Assembly: GCA_051745265.1 (NCBI GenBank)
Contig: JBNJDW010000013.1
Coordinates: 1-17,969 of the forward strand
Source: JBNJDW01 sp051745265
Lineage (GTDB): Bacteria; Pseudomonadota; Alphaproteobacteria; Micavibrionales; CSBR16-224
Direction: 5' to 3'
DNA: 17,969 bases
The notes under the pieces: model-generated
Database searches by the model: none
What the model was told of the DNA's origin: nothing
What the model saw: only the letters and a program-made list of their open reading frames with translations
Program-made: the position numbers and the translations under genes
Part shown: one piece after another, positions 14,641 to 17,969 of the stretch
Layout: every line of letters begins with the position of its first letter
How positions within the stretch are numbered: the stretch's first letter is position 1

Positions 14641-16011
14641 TTATAGACCATAAGGATATGTTTCATCCAGTTCATTGTAATGCGGATGTATAACCGTTTC
14701 GATCGGCTGTAGGGCAGTCGTACTGTCATAGTGCAGGATGAAATCGAATTGCTCGGGCAGGCGGCTTTGGAAATAATGGCTCTGGCGTTCGGTATCCGGC
14801 CTATAGATCACACCAACGGCCCGCTGCAGGCGGGGTTCGCTCAGCATATCTGTCAGGGCTGTCTCGTGCCGGAGGTCAAGCAGGAAGGCTTTTTCATTTA
14901 CATGGTGAAAGACTTCCTCATAACTGCCGGGGACCGGTTCGTTAAGGCGTTTAAATCTGGCGGGCTGATCCCAGTTATCTGCGGCGGTGACGGTACCGCG
15001 GCAGGTCGAAAAGCCAACCAGAAGGCTTTGATCCGGGTATTGCTGACGTACCAGCTGGCCAATATTATATTCGCCGCGATCGGCCATGCCTGTGGCAGCA
15101 GCGTTACCGATATGCGAATTATGCGCCCAGACGACGATACGTGCGGGCCGGTCCAGCGACTGGCCAAGGTAGTCATGGATGTTTTCCAGCGTTTCAAACA
15201 TATGGCTGTCACGTAAATTCCAGGTATTGGGTCGCCCGCGGAACATGGCGCGGTAATATTTTTCAGCCTTTTTAACCAGCGCCGCGTTCTGCACCGCAGA
15301 GAAATAGTTTTCCCGGCCGATTGTACCGTTCTGATGGCTGTATTCCAGAGCTTTGCGCTGTAGTTCAATCAGCTGGGCGACGACTTCATCTTCGCAGCTT
15401 TCAGACAGGCCAAGTTCGGTGGCATAGCCATAGGATCCCGGATTATCAAGAAAATGATCCAGACAACTGTAACGCTGCCGCGCCGCCCGTGCCGCTATGG
15501 GGTCAATTTTATCAAGATAGGCAATGACGGCATGAAGCGAATTTGACAGGCTATACAGATCCAGACCGTAAAAACGAATAGGGTCGCGCTGCGTCGGGGA
15601 TTTTTGGGGATCACGATAGGTCGTGTTATATTTCTCAAGCCAGGTGATAAAGTCTTTTACCTCGGTATTGCGCCACATCCAGCTGGGGAATCTTTCAAAA
15701 TCGGCAAGCGCTTCATCAGCGGTTTGGTCATTGCTGGTTCGGCAGACATATTTATTGACCCGGTAGGCATCGGGCCAGTCGGCCTCGACCACAACGGCAT
15801 CAAAGCCGCATTCGAATATCAGACGCTGGGTGATTTCGATCCGGGCGCGGTAAAATTCAGCGGTGCCATGCGACGCTTCGCCCAGCAGGACGAAGTCTTT
15901 ATCGCGGGCTGCCTCAACAATTTCATCATAATCCTGCAGCTGATTTTGTAAGGGGCTCAGATTTTTCTCTATTTCCGAGACGAGATCATGATGACGATTG
16001 TTTCTGGTCAT
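14641..16011 (-). CDS. Erythromycin-esterase-like protein (Ere family)
   Basis: The 456-residue protein belongs to the erythromycin esterase-like family (PF05139). The signature FVLLGEASHGTAEFYRARIE is at 40-59, with Glu45 and His48 corresponding to the catalytic pair of EreB-type enzymes. VVVEADWPDAYRVNKY (73-88), FYGLDLYSLSNS and VVWAHNSHIGNA are further conserved segments. No signal peptide is visible, so it is probably cytosolic. Most chromosomal members are not macrolide-resistance enzymes and their substrate is unknown. I give no resistance call. Its ATG (16011-16009) overlaps the stop of the phosphoribosyltransferase gene as ATGA, so the two are translationally coupled. Their homologous domains are fused in some actinobacteria. 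Confidence 0.92.
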   Translation of the reverse strand: MTRNNRHHDLVSEIEKNLSPLQNQLQDYDEIVEAARDKDFVLLGEASHGTAEFYRARIEITQRLIFECGFDAVVVEADWPDAYRVNKYVCRTSNDQTADEALADFERFPSWMWRNTEVKDFITWLEKYNTTYRDPQKSPTQRDPIRFYGLDLYSLSNSLHAVIAYLDKIDPIAARAARQRYSCLDHFLDNPGSYGYATELGLSESCEDEVVAQLIELQRKALEYSHQNGTIGRENYFSAVQNAALVKKAEKYYRAMFRGRPNTWNLRDSHMFETLENIHDYLGQSLDRPARIVVWAHNSHIGNAAATGMADRGEYNIGQLVRQQYPDQSLLVGFSTCRGTVTAADNWDQPARFKRLNEPVPGSYEEVFHHVNEKAFLLDLRHETALTDMLSEPRLQRAVGVIYRPDTERQSHYFQSRLPEQFDFILHYDSTTALQPIETVIHPHYNELDETYPYGL

Positions 16012-16685
16012 AGGGCGGTTTTCCTTTCGTGTGCAGCCGGTTGATGTGCCGCTTTCAAGAACATCTGAACGTCTTGATCGCTGGTCTGGTCAAAATTGCT
16101 ATACCAACGCCCGACCCCGTAAAAAGGATCCGGTGTCATAATACAAATGACATCATCGACCAATTGTTCCAGCTCTAGACAGGTTGACCGCGCACCAACC
16201 GGAACCGCGACGACAATCCGCGCTGCTTCCGTCTGGCTGAGAGATTTTATAGCCGCGAGCATGGTCGCCCCGGTAGCAAGGCCATCATCCACCAGAATAA
16301 CTGTTTTGCCCTTCAGTTCGGGTAAGGGGCGATCACCGCGATAAAGCCGGGTACGGCGTTTTAATTCACTGTCTTCTTTTTGCGCGACGTCTTCGATCTG
16401 CTCCGGTGTAATGCCGATCATGTCAATCAGCTCATCATTCAGGTAACGCACGCCGCCAAAACCAATGGCGCCCATCGCCAGTTCTTCCTGACCGGGCACG
16501 CCGAGTTTGCGAACCAGCCAGACATCCAGCGGCAGATTCAGTTTATGGGCGATTTCATAACCCACCGGAACACCGCCGCGCGGCAGGGCCAGCACAATGG
16601 CATCCCGTTTGTTTGCATAGAAATTCAAAATACGGGCCAGGGCCTGTCCGGCCTCTGCCCTGTCAGTAAATTTTTTGGTCGTCAT
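16008..16685 (-). CDS. Phosphoribosyltransferase-family protein of unknown substrate
   Basis: The 225-residue protein has the type I PRTase fold. The PRPP loop is VILVDDGLATGAT (129-141). Early segments are VLALPRGGVPVGYEIAHKL (31-49) and VRKLGVPGQEELAMGAI (58-74). The end carries the FYGVGRWYSNFDQTSDQDV pattern seen in the stress-associated group (COG1926-like) rather than in known purine or pyrimidine salvage enzymes. The start at 16685 is preferred because GTGAGG stands about 6 bases upstream. An ATG at 16712 would add 9 residues, lies inside the end of the hydrolase gene and has no ribosome site. The gene begins 7 bases after the hydrolase stop and ends overlapping the Ere-like start. The substrate cannot be inferred from sequence. 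Confidence 0.9.
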   Translation of the reverse strand: MTTKKFTDRAEAGQALARILNFYANKRDAIVLALPRGGVPVGYEIAHKLNLPLDVWLVRKLGVPGQEELAMGAIGFGGVRYLNDELIDMIGITPEQIEDVAQKEDSELKRRTRLYRGDRPLPELKGKTVILVDDGLATGATMLAAIKSLSQTEAARIVVAVPVGARSTCLELEQLVDDVICIMTPDPFYGVGRWYSNFDQTSDQDVQMFLKAAHQPAAHERKTAL

Positions 16686-16692
16686 TTTAGCC

Positions 16693-17385
16693 TCACTGTT
16701 GATCTGTTGCATAGTCTACAAACCATTCCGCTGCCGCATCAGCAGCCTGCTGCAATGTATCTTCTTCTATAAACAGATGTGTTGCGCCGGGGATGGTTTG
16801 AAGGGTTGATTTTGTGTTGAGCATTTTCAAAGCTGTTTCATTAAGCTGTAGAACCTCGCGGTCGAGGGCGCCGACAATCAGTAAAACCGGTGCCTCGACT
16901 TCGGTCAGGGCAACACCGGCAAGATCGGGCCGTCCGCCACGGGAAACGACCGCTGTGATGGTATCCGGCAAGCGGGCGGCGGCAATCAAGGCCGCACCAG
17001 CGCCAGTGCTGGAACCAAAATAGCCTTGTTTTAATCCCTTTAGTTGCGGATGTCGCGAAACCCAGTTTGAAATTTTGACCAGACGTTCGGCCAATAAGGG
17101 GATGTCGAATCTGATATGGCGGGTGACCTGATCGATCCTTTCCTCTTCCTCGGTCAGAAGGTCAATTAACAAGGTGCCCAGCAGGTCTTCATTCAGGCTG
17201 GTGGCAACCGCCTGATTACGCGGGCTGTGGCGACTGGATCCGCTGCCATGGGCAAAGATCACCATACCACGGCAGTCATCCGGTATGGTCAGATCGCCAT
17301 TCAGGATGATGCCGTCACCGGCTTTAATTTTAATGGGCGTCAGCGTTAATGGTATCTGACGCTTTTCACTGAAAGCTGTGTTCAT
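16693..17385 (-). CDS. Alpha/beta hydrolase (dienelactone-hydrolase-like)
   Basis: This is a 230-residue alpha/beta hydrolase. FAHGSGSSRHSPRNQ (44-58) forms the oxyanion region. The nucleophile elbow is GSSTG with Ser126, the acid is probably Asp175 in GALDREV, and the base is His203 in GATHLF, so the triad is complete. It resembles the dienelactone-hydrolase-related group found next to or fused with phosphoribosyltransferases. The substrate is unknown. The ATG at 17385 has a strong AAGGAGA site 8 bases upstream. It is the first gene of a three-gene operon, and a perfect FNR-type box is centred 58 bases before its start codon. Confidence 0.9.
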   Translation of the reverse strand: MNTAFSEKRQIPLTLTPIKIKAGDGIILNGDLTIPDDCRGMVIFAHGSGSSRHSPRNQAVATSLNEDLLGTLLIDLLTEEEERIDQVTRHIRFDIPLLAERLVKISNWVSRHPQLKGLKQGYFGSSTGAGAALIAAARLPDTITAVVSRGGRPDLAGVALTEVEAPVLLIVGALDREVLQLNETALKMLNTKSTLQTIPGATHLFIEEDTLQQAADAAAEWFVDYATDQQ

Positions 17386-17436
17386 TTGTAAATCTCCTTA
17401 ATCTTTCAACCTTAAGATATGTAAGTCAGGGGCATT

Positions 17437-17450
17437 TTGATATTTATCAA
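17437..17450. promoter_or_regulatory. Perfect FNR/ANR-type box TTGAT-ATTT-ATCAA
   Basis: TTGATATTTATCAA matches the FNR-family consensus TTGAT-N4-ATCAA at all ten defined positions. It lies between the divergent hydrolase operon (start 17385) and the L,D-transpeptidase gene (start 17553). For class II activation of the hydrolase operon the transcript would start near 17402, just before the AAGGAGA site. A matching -10 is only modest (TAAGGT at 17414-17409, or TATCTT slightly upstream at 17419-17414). No fnr-like gene is in the window. Confidence 0.75.
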
Positions 17451-17552
17451 TAATAAAAATATTGTTTGGTTTTCACGGTTTAAAAAACGTTCTCATCCGT
17501 TTGCAGGCAGGAATAAAAGAAACAAAGACAACAAAAAAGGAATCAAATAATT

Positions 17553-17969
17553 ATGTCTTATGTAGTAAAGCGCTCTGCCTGTTTGCTAATCTTATTGATT
17601 TTGACCCTGCGTCCGGCAGGGGCGGAACGCTATACCGTTACCGATGATCTGATAGGGGGGGAGCGTTTTTATACAGCGCAATATGAAGATACGCTGTATC
17701 AGATTGCCCGGTATTTTGATCTGGGCATCGTCGAGATCATGGCGGCGAATCCCGGTGTTGACCCCTGGCTGCCGGGGGCGGGTACGGTTGTGAGATTACC
17801 GCTGAGCCATATTCTCCCCGCGGCACCGCGGCAGGGCATTGTTATTAATCTGCCTGAGTTCCGGTTATATTATTATGCCGATGATCATCAGGTTTACAGT
17901 TTTCCGATCGGGATCGGCAAAGAGGGCTGGCAAACCCCGGTGGGTGAGACGCGTTTGGTCAAAAAGCGC
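17553..17969 (+). CDS. L,D-transpeptidase (ErfK/YbiS/YcfS/YnhG type), N-terminal part, cut by window end
   Basis: Such enzymes cross-link peptidoglycan or attach lipoprotein to it in the periplasm. The 139 codons seen begin with a signal peptide (MSYVVKR, a Leu/Ile-rich core, then a likely cleavage after PAGA at residue 24). A LysM-like segment follows (about 37-84) with TAQYEDTLYQIARYFDLGI and IMAANPGVDPWLPGAG. The YkuD catalytic domain opens with GIVINLPEFRLYYY, then FPIGIGKEGWQTPVG. This order matches E. coli ErfK and YbiS. The catalytic His-Gly-Cys motif lies beyond the window. AAGGAA stands about 11 bases before ATG 17553, a slightly long spacing. No clear -35/-10 pair is seen; the FNR-type box upstream could also affect this gene. 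Confidence 0.9.
   Translation, partial: MSYVVKRSACLLILLILTLRPAGAERYTVTDDLIGGERFYTAQYEDTLYQIARYFDLGIVEIMAANPGVDPWLPGAGTVVRLPLSHILPAAPRQGIVINLPEFRLYYYADDHQVYSFPIGIGKEGWQTPVGETRLVKKR

Noticed and set aside
14731..15216. 161-codon plus-strand open frame inside the Ere-like gene
   Set aside because: It is antisense to the Ere-family protein, with no ribosome site and no recognisable domain.
14641..16011. Macrolide resistance gene
   Set aside because: The protein belongs to the broad Ere-like family, and its operon with a PRTase and hydrolase under an FNR-type box points to stress physiology. No mobile element or resistance context is present.
17462..17647. 61-codon plus-strand open frame at the right end
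   Set aside because: It overlaps the signal peptide of the L,D-transpeptidase gene in another frame and resembles nothing known.

Overview
The window is a gene-dense bacterial chromosome segment of about 18 kb. Gene content points to a Gram-negative proteobacterium: RluA, Kbl, Tdh and YffB closely resemble the enterobacterial proteins, and there is a Kef-type antiporter, an ErfK/YbiS-type L,D-transpeptidase and an FNR-type operator. An alphaproteobacterium is possible, but I cannot fix the lineage from sequence reading alone. There is no tRNA, rRNA, insertion sequence, phage gene or CRISPR array, and no gap between genes exceeds 300 bases.

Left part (1-7108, all + strand): the end of a purine operon, purL (C-terminal part only) - purQ - purH - purM. 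The genes overlap or lie a few bases apart. It runs on into nfi (endonuclease V) and then recQ. Together PurL/PurQ, PurM and PurH cover FGAR to FGAM to AIR and AICAR to IMP. nfi sits 3 bases behind purM, so an enzyme that cuts DNA at deoxyinosine is coupled to the genes that make IMP. PurH carries a non-canonical active-site loop. The first bases of the window show a reading-frame break in purL.

Middle part (7107-9571): small, mostly divergent or convergent units. These are a cysteine-containing 65-residue protein with a clear terminator, a SpoIIAA-like (STAS-type) protein, an rluA pseudouridine synthase gene behind a YjlB-like cupin gene, and a YffB (Spx/ArsC-family) protein. Two divergent intergenic regions carry overlapping promoters or dyad operators.

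Right-middle part (9617-13608, + strand): kbl-tdh, the two-step threonine to glycine + acetyl-CoA pathway (ATGA overlap). A perfect 12-base palindrome follows, then a Kef-type K+/H+ antiporter whose 3' end overlaps the convergent universal-stress gene.

Right part (13598-17385, - strand) is the most interesting. A tandem universal stress protein gene has a strong sigma70-type promoter whose spacer is an inverted repeat. Upstream of it lies a tightly coupled operon: alpha/beta hydrolase - phosphoribosyltransferase - erythromycin-esterase-like protein. That operon is preceded by a perfect FNR/ANR-type box (TTGAT-N4-ATCAA). The same protein domains occur as fusions in the hypoxic DosR regulon of Mycobacterium tuberculosis. 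I infer a low-oxygen or dormancy stress module of unknown chemistry. The window ends inside a divergent L,D-transpeptidase gene.
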